This document shows positions 46,540-54,881 of a stretch of DNA of 64,000 bases, in pieces. The translations under genes and the position numbers were made by a program. The notes below the pieces were generated by a model. That model was not told where the DNA came from. It ran no database searches and saw nothing but the letters and a program-made list of their open reading frames with translations. The DNA lies in assembly GCA_019217005.1 (NCBI GenBank), contig JAHBNG010000012.1:1-64000 (forward strand), written 5' to 3'. The first letter of the stretch is position 1. The number at the start of each line of letters is the position of its first letter. This DNA comes from Chloroflexi bacterium TSY (GTDB lineage: Bacteria; Chloroflexota; Anaerolineae; Caldilineales; Caldilineaceae).

Positions 46540-49203
46540 ATGCAATCATCGAACAACGCTTCCGCTCATCGGCTTTTGCACCTGACTGCATTTTGGCTCT
46601 TTCCTCTACTGGTCGCCCTTTTTGCGACGATCCTATACGTCTCTCCTCGCCTTTATCTGTTGCTCTTGGACGAAGATCAGTTGATTGAGTGGTTGAGCTT
46701 TACCATGTTGGAGGTAGCGGCTCTCCTCGCGTTGACGGTTGCTGTTTCGGTCAAGCCTGAGAGGAGAGCTGGATTGAAAGAGTATTCGCAAATAGGCAAG
46801 ATTTTGCGGTGGCTGCAAACGTTTCCCTGGTTTTTCGTCGGGATCGCTCTGTTTGCCACATTTGGTGCTTTGGAAGAGATTAGTTGGGGACAGCGCATCT
46901 TTCAATTAACGCCTCCCGCCTTTTTTCAAGAAAACAATAGCCAGGCTGAAATTAATCTGCACAATCTCACTGCGCTTCAGTTTCAACTGAAAGTGCGAGA
47001 ACTGCTTGCCCTATTCTGTATCGGCTATGGAATTTTGTTGCCCTTTCTGACACTCCTCAAACCGCTCCGAATCTGGTTGGAGAGGCTGGGAGTGATCATC
47101 CCCCCTCTTATTTTGATACCAGGGTTTGGATTGACCGCCCTTCTGATGTTTGACATTCCCACCGGATTTGAGGAAGAGCTTGGGGAGTTTTTGTTTACTC
47201 TCTGTCTCCTTTTCTTGGTCGCAATCAAAGGCGGAAGATGGCTGTATGGCTTTCCTGAAAAATCTGACAGCACGACTCTCAAAACCGAAACGGAACAAAA
47301 TTTTACTGAGTCAGCGTTGGACATCGGTGAGATTTTGCCAGAAATCCGCCTCCAGGAGAAAACTCTACCCAAATGGATGCGCATCGATAAAGAGCGCTCC
47401 TGGCTGCTTGGATTTACGGTTTTGGGATTTGCCTTGCGCGTTTTGCGGTTGGATGGCTTTGGCCTCGACTTTGCGGAAGCCCAAATTGCCCTCACTGCGC
47501 AAGCAGAAGCGCTGGAAATTATGCAGAGACACTGGTCTCAATTTGCCCAATTTCCTCCAGCTTGGACATTGATGATGCGCAGTTGGACAAGCATTGCGGG
47601 ACAAACTGAAACTGCTCTGCGCTTTTTATCGGCTCTCACGGGGACTCTTATGGTACCGACCATCTGGCTCCTGGTGCGACGATTCAGTGGACAAGATAGA
47701 CTCCCGCCGCTCCTTGCGGCCGCTTTCTACGCTGCCTCACCGACCCTGATTCTTTATAGCCAACAAGCTGCTCTGTATCTACCAATTACTCTGTTTGGAA
47801 TGTTCTCCATCTTGATGACGTTGAGACTCGCAGCGGAGCAAACACGTCAGAATCTAGTTCTTTGGATAGTTGTGAATTGGGTGATGTTGCTCTTGCATTT
47901 TCATACCGTGCTCTTGATTGGTGTTGAGTTCCTATTTCTGTTTTACAGGAGGTTGGTTGACCAAAGACACAGCGCATACAGTTGGCCTTCCTTGGTGATT
48001 GCTCTGTTGGTTTCGAGTTTCCCTGCGATTGTCTGGATGGGGGGATTGCCAGGAATTGTTCCGCTTTATGATTCATTTGCCGCGTATAGTGCAGAGGTTG
48101 CACAACAGCTATCGCAGCGCTTTTTGTTCTTTCAGGTACCTGTGCTGGCCGTTGTTGTGAGCTGGCTCCTTGCTGGCATCATACGTGAACGAGCAAAAAT
48201 CGGTATGACTCTCTTCATGATTTTTGCAACGCTGATTTTGGCCGATTTGGTCTACTATTTTGGCATTTACCAGCCGATACAATATCGCGAAATGGCTGCT
48301 TATTTGACGCCACGACTTGAACCAGAGCAAGGCATTGTCATTGAAGCACCACAACAGCATCTATTGGCCAAATATTATCTATCCGGCAGTTGTGGTGACC
48401 TTATGGGTTTTCCAGTTTTTCTCGCAGAGCAAGAAAAAACGTGCTCTCGGACAACATCTAATCTATCTGTTCAACCCCAGTGGCTACCCATTCCACATGT
48501 CTCGCTGCCACGCCATTGGCCAGTCGACGTACCTGATTTAGTTCCGGAGGAGATGGATGATTGGGTACAGCAGCATTTGCGAGAATATTCAACGCTTTGG
48601 CTGATCATGTCTGGCGAAAAATTGGTCGATGAGAGTCGCTTTCTGCGTCGTTATCTCAATGCAGTTGCTCACAAGGAGTGGTGTCGAGAGTGGGTGAGCG
48701 TAGAATTGTGTCGGTTCCAGAGTTCAAAAGTCAGGGCGCCCGCTAGGGAGCGACCCTTGAATATTTTCTACAATCAAGAAGTGTGGCTAGGAGAAACTCA
48801 ACTTTTTGAAACAGAGATGCAACCCACTGGCGAATTGGCACTGCTTGTTAACTTATCATGGCGCGTTGAGCACAAACCGACGAGAGAGTACAAATTATCG
48901 TTACGGCTGCTCGATAGCCAACAAACGATACTCCATCAGCAAGATGACTTTCCTGTGGGTACATTGATCCCGTCACAGGTTTGGAATCCAGGCGACCAAC
49001 ACCTGACCCATATGGCATTGGTCATTCCCGCTGATTCACCTGCTCAGACATATAGCATAACCGTTGAACTTTATGACGCAGTGAACTTGAAGCCTTTGCC
49101 ATTTACAGCAGAAGCCTTAGATGATAGCAGCGGACCAATTGAAATCGCCCAGTTTGCCTTATCAGGCAATGATTATCAACTGACTTGGTTGAATTCACCA
49201 TAA
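46540..49203 (+). CDS. Large membrane protein: glycosyltransferase-39-like domain with extra N-terminal membrane domain
   Basis: 887 aa. Residues about 10-235 form a separate multi-helix membrane domain with the conserved-looking loop FGALEEISWGQRIFQL. A soluble linker (about 240-285) follows. Residues 285-575 contain about eight helices in the pattern of GT39/PMT-like lipid-linked sugar transferases, with LRLDGFGLDFAEAQ after the first helix in place of the usual acidic motif. The C-terminal roughly 300 residues are extracytoplasmic with a beta-sandwich end. It is probably in one unit with the MttB-like gene (15-bp gap). Transfer of sugars to surface targets is an inference. Confidence 0.7.
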   Translation: MQSSNNASAHRLLHLTAFWLFPLLVALFATILYVSPRLYLLLLDEDQLIEWLSFTMLEVAALLALTVAVSVKPERRAGLKEYSQIGKILRWLQTFPWFFVGIALFATFGALEEISWGQRIFQLTPPAFFQENNSQAEINLHNLTALQFQLKVRELLALFCIGYGILLPFLTLLKPLRIWLERLGVIIPPLILIPGFGLTALLMFDIPTGFEEELGEFLFTLCLLFLVAIKGGRWLYGFPEKSDSTTLKTETEQNFTESALDIGEILPEIRLQEKTLPKWMRIDKERSWLLGFTVLGFALRVLRLDGFGLDFAEAQIALTAQAEALEIMQRHWSQFAQFPPAWTLMMRSWTSIAGQTETALRFLSALTGTLMVPTIWLLVRRFSGQDRLPPLLAAAFYAASPTLILYSQQAALYLPITLFGMFSILMTLRLAAEQTRQNLVLWIVVNWVMLLLHFHTVLLIGVEFLFLFYRRLVDQRHSAYSWPSLVIALLVSSFPAIVWMGGLPGIVPLYDSFAAYSAEVAQQLSQRFLFFQVPVLAVVVSWLLAGIIRERAKIGMTLFMIFATLILADLVYYFGIYQPIQYREMAAYLTPRLEPEQGIVIEAPQQHLLAKYYLSGSCGDLMGFPVFLAEQEKTCSRTTSNLSVQPQWLPIPHVSLPRHWPVDVPDLVPEEMDDWVQQHLREYSTLWLIMSGEKLVDESRFLRRYLNAVAHKEWCREWVSVELCRFQSSKVRAPARERPLNIFYNQEVWLGETQLFETEMQPTGELALLVNLSWRVEHKPTREYKLSLRLLDSQQTILHQQDDFPVGTLIPSQVWNPGDQHLTHMALVIPADSPAQTYSITVELYDAVNLKPLPFTAEALDDSSGPIEIAQFALSGNDYQLTWLNSP

Positions 49204-49213
49204 AGATGTTGTG

Positions 49214-50011
49214 TCAAAGAGCCTGATAAGTCTCATACCAAATTCGCAATCCTTCCTCTGGAGCAGGCTCAAGCAACTCATACTCGAGGGCGATGTGACC
49301 ATCATATCCGATTTCATCTAGCCGCTGCATGATCCAACCAAAGTCAATATCGCCTTCGCCCAGCATGGTACGCTGGAAGCCTTGCCCATCAACCGCGCCA
49401 TCTTTGAAATGGACGTGAGCAATGTGGTTCTTCATGGTTTCCAGGGCAGATCGATAGTCCGTTCCCGCTCCCATCAAATTACAGGGATCGTAAAGCACCC
49501 CAAAGTAAGGAGAACCAACTTTCTGGCACAAAGCTCGACAATGCTCCGGATCACCGCAAAGAGGTCCCCCATGATTCTCGAAACCTAGAAAGATCCCTTT
49601 GCTTTCCCCATATGCAGCAGCTTGTTGGAGCCAGGGTGTGATATGGTCAATCTTTGTTGGATCGTCTATCTCGCTGTGAGGACGAAAGACTCGAATCGAG
49701 CGTGCCCCAAAGATCGCCGCCACGTCAATCGTCTGTTTCACTTCTTGGAGAGACGCTTCTTGTTCTGCCCGGTCGGTGCCCGCCAAACCAACTCCGACAT
49801 ACGTGCCCAGATTGGCAATCTCTAAACCGTTTGCTTTCGCCAGGGTCTGTATCGCTGCGGGATCGCACTCGTCTACATAAAGCGAGAAATGAGGCATTCT
49901 GCCTAATAAGTCAATTCGTTTGTATCCTGCCGCGGCAATAATGGGTAGGGCCTCATTCAGAGGACGATCTTTCAAAGGGAACGTACAGTTTGATAAGCGT
50001 GATAAGTCCAT
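49214..50011 (-). CDS. Sugar phosphate isomerase/epimerase family (xylose isomerase-like TIM barrel)
   Basis: 265 aa. Begins MDLSRLSNCTFPLKDRPLNE with the AP2Ec/TIM-barrel pattern: AAGYKRIDLLGR, ANLGTYVGVG, LGFENHGG (metal-site Glu), GVLYDPCNL (Asp), IAHVHFKDG (His) and IALEYELLEP (Glu). Such proteins isomerise or epimerise sugars, inositols or hydroxypyruvate; the substrate is not determined. Convergent with the membrane protein gene, its stop lies 10 bp away. The start is 92 bp from the IS701-family element, which may have displaced its promoter. Confidence 0.87.
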   Translation of the reverse strand: MDLSRLSNCTFPLKDRPLNEALPIIAAAGYKRIDLLGRMPHFSLYVDECDPAAIQTLAKANGLEIANLGTYVGVGLAGTDRAEQEASLQEVKQTIDVAAIFGARSIRVFRPHSEIDDPTKIDHITPWLQQAAAYGESKGIFLGFENHGGPLCGDPEHCRALCQKVGSPYFGVLYDPCNLMGAGTDYRSALETMKNHIAHVHFKDGAVDGQGFQRTMLGEGDIDFGWIMQRLDEIGYDGHIALEYELLEPAPEEGLRIWYETYQAL

Positions 50012-50102
50012 GAAGAGTTTCCTTTGCTTCTTATTGAGTAATGGATGCGGAATGAATGCTTCAGATATGTTACTCGATAGTTGTGAAATGAATATTTTCC
50101 AA

Positions 50103-51595
50103 ATTTGACAAAAGAGACAAAAGTCATCTCAATAGATTGCATCAAGAAAAAAGTGCGAAAAAGGAGCCATCAAGATGCAATTGCCGATAGTGAATGTAGC
50201 GCCACTGGTCAGGGAGCATAGCGAAACCTTTCGTTCAGTATTTGCCAATCGTAAACAGTTTCGCCACTTTGAAAACTATCTGACGGGTCTGATGGTCTTG
50301 GACAACAAAAGCATGGCAAATATTGCCCGTTGCATTCTAGATAGTGCAGATAAGACGAATATATCACGGTATTTGAGTGAAGCTCCTTGGCGAGCCGAAA
50401 AACTCAATGATGAGCGTATAGGTTACATGAAGTCAGAGACAGCACAATACCAACGTTCAGAGTCAGAATCGGTATTAGCGATTGACGATACACTATGTGA
50501 ACACGTGGGAAGTCTGTTCGAGTATATCGATACACACTACAATCATAGCAATGGTCAGCATCCACTGGCTCATAACTTAGTCACAAGTCACTATGTCAGT
50601 GGCGCTGTTCGTTTTCCGGTCGATGCAAGTATCTACCGACGGTACGAAGAGTTTACCGACTGGGAAGCATTTGTGGAAAACCATTTCCCAGTGACTGAGA
50701 TTCCCAAGAAAAAGAAAGAACGAACCGCTTTTCATAAACGAGTGGATAGCCACCTATTAACTGACCCCGCCTTTCGAGGGCTAGACGAAGCGTTTAAGAC
50801 CAAGATAACCATTGCCAGTGAACTAGTTGAAAAAGCTGTTGAACGAACCCTTATCTTTGGTTGGGCTCTCTTCGATGGTTGGTATCTCGCTCCAGATCTT
50901 CTAGCTGTACTCGATCGTCTGAATAAAGATTGGATCAGCATCTTGAAGTGCAATCGCAATCTGGAGACAAATAGCTTTCGTTTGCGAGATGAAGACGGTC
51001 AGCCGATAACTTTCGAGGGGCCACATATTAAAGTCAAAGAGTTGGTCCCCTACATCCCCCAGAATGCCTACAAACCTGTCACCATTGATGGTCGTACTTA
51101 CTATACCTTTACCATGACTGTGCGTATCCCTTCTATCGGCAAGGTACGCATCGTGATTAGTTTTGATAATCCTGAATTGCAAGGCAATTAGGCCGTTTTA
51201 GTGACCAATCGCACTGATTGTAATGCCAAACGCATTCTCTCGATTTACCTGCTTCGTTGGCCTATCGAGACGGTTTATCAGGATGGTAAACAACTGCTTG
51301 GCCTTGATGAATATTGCATGCGAACTGCCCACGCCTTTCAAAAACATTGGTCTCTGGTCTTCGTGGCTTATTCTCTCTTGCACCTTGATTGTTTGGGACC
51401 ATCATTGGCTAAAACTCAATTCTCGCCCAGCAAATCCCTTGGTGAGGCTACTCGGCAGCAAGCTCAGTCACTAATTCAAGATCTCATCTTGACTGCACAT
51501 CATGCCTTGAATGACGGACAGGAGATTGCAGAGGTCTTCGCTACCCTTTTCGCCAAACAGCAGGCCTGCTCTGCTTAATTTTGACTTTGTCAAAT
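50103..51595 (+). mobile_element. IS701-like insertion sequence
   Basis: About 1493 bp bounded by the short inverted ends ATTTGACAAA / TTTGTCAAAT around an IS701-type transposase. A clear target duplication was not found, so the exact ends are provisional. Confidence 0.75.
50175..51578 (+). pseudogene. IS701-family transposase with one in-frame amber codon
   Basis: Residues 1-338 (to 51188) and the last about 125 residues are in the same frame, separated only by TAG at 51189-51191. DDE blocks: SVLAIDDTLCEHVG (Asp), GWALFDGWYLAPDLL (Asp) and LRWPIETVYQDGKQLLGLDEY (Glu, after the stop). Without read-through the catalytic Glu is lost. TAG serves as a normal stop elsewhere in the window (for example at 896-898), so this is a nonsense mutation rather than recoding. 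Confidence 0.85.
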
Positions 51596-51682
51596 CCGGC
51601 ACCTGCTCAAAATACAACTATCGAGTATGTTATACTATTGAGATAAACCAAACGTCAACTTCAAATTCTTATCGCCACATCA

Positions 51683-51740
51683 TTTAAACGTCGGACAATT
51701 GTCCCTCGATAGCAAACAGTCCTATTGTCCGACGTTTAAG
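51683..51740. repeat. Hairpin repeat H1
   Basis: Arms TTTAAACGTCGGACAAT and ATTGTCCGACGTTTAAG pair over 16 bp around a 24-nt loop. The outer ends match hairpin H2 but the stem interior does not. Confidence 0.7.
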
Positions 51741-51854
51741 GCTTTTCCAGAAAATAGAATACCCAATGCGATTGGAAAAGCCAAAGCCATTCCAGGGTGA
51801 AGCGCCTGTCTGTATGGGTAATTATTTTTCTGTAATGGCCTAATAGTCACATTA

Positions 51855-51922
51855 TTTAAACTTCGTACTTTTGTTCGCAATTCTGCCAGAGCAAAAAATG
51901 CCGCGAAAGTACGGAGTTTAAG
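51855..51922. repeat. Hairpin repeat H2
   Basis: Arms TTTAAACTTCGTACTTT and AAAGTACGGAGTTTAAG pair with one G-T position. Outer TCAC and GTGA extend the stem. It shares TCACATtATTTAAAC and GTTTAAG with H1 (where the first is CACATCATTTAAAC). Confidence 0.7.
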
Positions 51923-52455
51923 TGACTTCCCTATAAGAGGTGTTCCTATTAGGTATTTAAGTTTGCATCGAAGTAATATCATATTTACGCGAAATTAACA
52001 ATGTGATATATTCATATGGCCTTTGGCACGCTATTTCAAGTATGATATAATCTACAAACTCAGTTTCGCTCATCAGACTAAATTGTGTAGGCAGACCATT
52101 TTGTCTCTGATGATACAGAGATGTACACAAATTTTTGTACGGTGGTTATTTTGAGATCTGGAGTTTTGTATAATTTTAGTGGAGAGACAAACTCTGTTCG
52201 TTTGTCAGACGAAAGTGTGCAATTCACTGATAATTGACAGTCTGCTCACATATTTGAACACTTTCTGGAAGAAAGACCTTTTCCATAAATGAGCCACTCT
52301 GTTTTTCAAAGAGCTCCTGGTCTAGATGAGTCATTCAATGTTGAGCATCTCTCAAATGTGTGCAAACTCAGGAATAGTGTCTTGAAAGCGGAACCGCTTT
52401 GCAATTCTGTGATCGATAAGCGTTTCGGTTTTATGATTCGGGTTGGAGATTGATG

Positions 52456-52983
52456 ATGATTGAGGTAACAATCGACAGTATACGCGTCAGTTTGATGAGT
52501 CACCATCGTATCGTTGTGCTCAAAGAAGAGGATGGGGAACGTCTTTTACCAATTTGGATTGGCCCATTTGAAGCAGATGCGATTACGATACAACTTCAGG
52601 GAATGGACGCAGCGCGTCCTCTTACACATGATTTGTTGAAAACATTGATTGAAGTTTTAGGCAGTGAAGTTTTACATATTGTTGTAACGGGATTAGAAAA
52701 CACCACATTTTTTGCTAAGATCGTGTTGGATGTAGATGGCGATACAATTGAAGTAGATAGTCGACCCAGTGATGCTGTTGCGCTCGCCGTGCGAGTCAAT
52801 TCACCAATTTATGTGTCGGACGATGTGATGGAACAAGCCAGCATTCAACCAGGCGAAGAAATGAGTTTGGAGGATCGCGAGGATGAGTATGCTGATTCTG
52901 GCGAAACGACAGAAGAAGATTTGGGTGTTTTTAAAGACTTAATCGAAGGACTTGATCTGGACAATCCTCTCAGTAACTCATAA
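52456..52983 (+). CDS. Bifunctional nuclease domain protein (DUF151)
   Basis: 175 aa from ATG 52456 ([13 protein letters not shown]), 7 nt after GGAG; the ATG at 52453 is too close to it. DUF151 motifs: [47 protein letters not shown] and [14 protein letters not shown]. The acidic C-terminal tail (about residue 133 onward) is variable in the family. Homologues show RNase/DNase activity in plants and mycobacteria; the bacterial role is unclear. It is monocistronic, followed by a repeat and the complete IS copy. Confidence 0.9.
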   Translation: MIEVTIDSIRVSLMSHHRIVVLKEEDGERLLPIWIGPFEADAITIQLQGMDAARPLTHDLLKTLIEVLGSEVLHIVVTGLENTTFFAKIVLDVDGDTIEVDSRPSDAVALAVRVNSPIYVSDDVMEQASIQPGEEMSLEDREDEYADSGETTEEDLGVFKDLIEGLDLDNPLSNS

Positions 52984-53141
52984 ATATATAGGTTCATTGA
53001 GTATGTAAAAAGCTATCAGCCGTCAGCCAGGTCGAAACGACCACTCCGTGAACAGCTGGAATCGGGCCTTGTCTCGCTGCTGATTTTTATACTTTCCTAT
53101 ACGATAAAAAAATATAAGTGTATACCACAAAGTGTGTAAAT

Positions 53142-54649
53142 CTTTACTTTCTGGTAAAAGAAAAGAGATGAGGTGAGAAATGTGACAAAAAGCGGTTAGC
53201 GTTTCATCCTAAAGGTAGAGAACCCAAAAAGGAGGAAGGAATGCTAACCGCGCCAGAAATAACTATAGCAGTACTGATGAATGTATTGCAAGTAACGCCG
53301 GTGGGAACAAACGTAAATGTAATGCGTCTGATGTGGGCGATGATGAATGGGTCGTTTCTGAAAAGTCGAGGAGCAATCCATAGTGGATTGAGTGAAAGCG
53401 GGTTTGAAGATGAGGAGCTCCGGCGAAGCTGGTGGAGCTTTCGATATGGATCATGGGATATTGCAAGCCTGCTCTCATCGTGGCAAGAAGAAGTGGAGTG
53501 GAAAGGGGGAATGGGAGGCAAAAAAGTTAGAAGGATACCGAGTGAAAAGCATAGATATCACAGGGTTCTGGCGACCGAAGCTGCAAGGGAAAGTGAACCG
53601 ACTCTATAACTCAACGGCTCGTCGGGCATTGCCCGCGCTCATCTTTGGAGTGATGATAAGCTCGGGGGAGATAGGCGGGAAACGAGTGCCACTGCTCAAG
53701 GCAATCATGAGATGCGAGGTAGGCACAAAGGAAAGTGAGTTTCGGAAAAAGCTGCTGAAAGAGACGAAGAAATCACTGGAGTCAGACGAAGTGGCGGTGG
53801 TCGATGCCGGGTTTACAATCAGAGAAATGCTAGAAAGCGACGTCGACCGATTTGTCCTTCGGGAAGCGATTAACTGCACAGCGCGCCGCAATGAGTTACC
53901 CGAACGTAAGGAAAAAAGGCAGACCACCCGAATATGGTGATATTGTGCGTCCGCTCTCTCGATGCTATAGGGGAAAGCGACTCGAGGCCACAACTCCAGA
54001 CTCGTTTGGTCAATTTGTCTATAGTGGTCGCCTGATTCGCTATCAAGCATGGCACAATCTCGTCCCCAGGACAACCAAGGTGGATACAGCCAACCGCACC
54101 TATTCGATTTACGTCTTTCAGGATCCTGCTTATCACACACCTTTGGTTCTGGCGACCGTCATGGCTTTACAAGCTGAAACCATTTATCTTTTCTATCTGG
54201 AGCGCTGGCCTGTTGAACATCCCCCCCCTTGGCTTCCAAGCAGATGATTGGCTTACATCGTCAATTTGTTCATGCCGATGAGGCTTGCTTCCGCTTACCT
54301 GAACTGGGGCTGCTTGCTGGCAATCTTCTTTCCCATTTAGCCGCTTCTCTTCCTCCCATACCGACTGGCTACTGGGATCGAGAGCCTCAAGCCACTCCCG
54401 GCAGGCTGCGCCGCGTTCTCTCGAGTGCTCTTTTTCCAACTCCCGACCAACTCGACCCTGACTTTCGGAAAAAGGCCTCGGTTTCACACCATTTACCTAA
54501 AGGCGTTCTCGCTCATCGCCGCCTCAATGCCGCTGCTTAAACTAGCCGAGCACTATTTTTACATTTTATCCCGTTTTTTCAGGGTGGATTCTTTTTTCCG
54601 CCCCTTTCGGTTTGCCCTTTGTCACTCAAGCCTTTACCAGAAAGTAAAG
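53142..54649 (+). mobile_element. IS4-superfamily insertion sequence, complete (copy 3)
   Basis: 1508 bp with both terminal repeats (CTTTACTTTCTGGTAAA / TTTACCAGAAAGTAAAG) and target duplication TAAAT at 53137-53141 and 54650-54654. It is the reference for the ends of copies 1 and 2. It differs from copy 1 at a few bases plus homopolymer lengths. Confidence 0.95.
53241..54540 (+). pseudogene. IS4-superfamily transposase, frameshifted (copy 3)
   Basis: Start at 53241 with the same GGAGG site. The frame is broken by an extra G near 53505 (5 instead of 4), an A-run near 53915 (6 instead of 5) and a C-run near 54223 (8 instead of 6). The catalytic YREK block is present but split between frames. 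So the only copy with both ends lacks an intact transposase, while the intact transposase (8551-9846) sits in an end-deleted copy. Confidence 0.87.
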
Positions 54650-54787
54650 TAAATAAACATTGCTCAGTTAGAGAACCGCTGCATTTACACACTTTGGGAG
54701 ACACTCCCATAAATATGCGCTGACAACTATAGTTCTTTGAGTGAATATGTGTAAAGTGCATATTTAGAAGATAAATGTTTTCGTTTT

Positions 54788-54824
54788 TAACGGCGAGACT
54801 GCAACAAGCAGTTCTCGCCGTTTT
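54788..54824 (+). terminator. Rho-independent terminator upstream of dnaB
   Basis: Stem ACGGCGAGACTGC / GCAGTTCTCGCCGT (one bulged base) followed by TTTTT. It lies 58 bp before dnaB. It may end an upstream transcript displaced by the IS, or act as an attenuator in the dnaB leader. Confidence 0.75.
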
Positions 54825-54846
54825 TGTCGACATTACTTTTGTGTAC

Positions 54847-54866
54847 TTATCCACAGGTTATCCACA
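54847..54866 (+). promoter_or_regulatory. Two perfect DnaA boxes upstream of dnaB
   Basis: TTATCCACA occurs at 54847-54855 and again at 54858-54866, same strand, 11-bp period (one helical turn), ending 15 bp before the dnaB start. This matches the canonical high-affinity DnaA box. DnaA control of dnaB, or a minor DnaA-binding locus, is inferred. Confidence 0.7.
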
Positions 54867-54881
54867 GGTTTTGATAGAGGA

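Larger units (their letters stand above)
51596..52455. other. 860-bp gene-free stretch with two large hairpins
   Basis: No supported gene. It holds the two hairpin repeats at 51683-51740 and 51855-51922, and AT-rich DNA before the DUF151 gene. A GGAG site lies at 52445. Confidence 0.6.
53118..54710. repeat. Palindromic repeat interrupted by IS copy 3
   Basis: The halves 53118-53141 (GTGTATACCACAAAGTGTG and onward) and 54650-54710 (to GACACTCCCAT) join across the IS, with TAAAT duplicated, into the same palindrome as 44616-44694. Confidence 0.75.

Noticed and set aside
40256..51191. Alternative genetic code with TAG as sense
   Set aside because: Many intact genes here end in TAG (for example 896-898), and only a decaying gene and an IS transposase contain internal TAG.
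51683..51922. Integron attC-like sites
   Set aside because: The outer heptamers TTTAAAC and GTTTAAG do not fit the attC core (RYYYAAC / GTTRRRY), and there is no integrase or gene cassette nearby.
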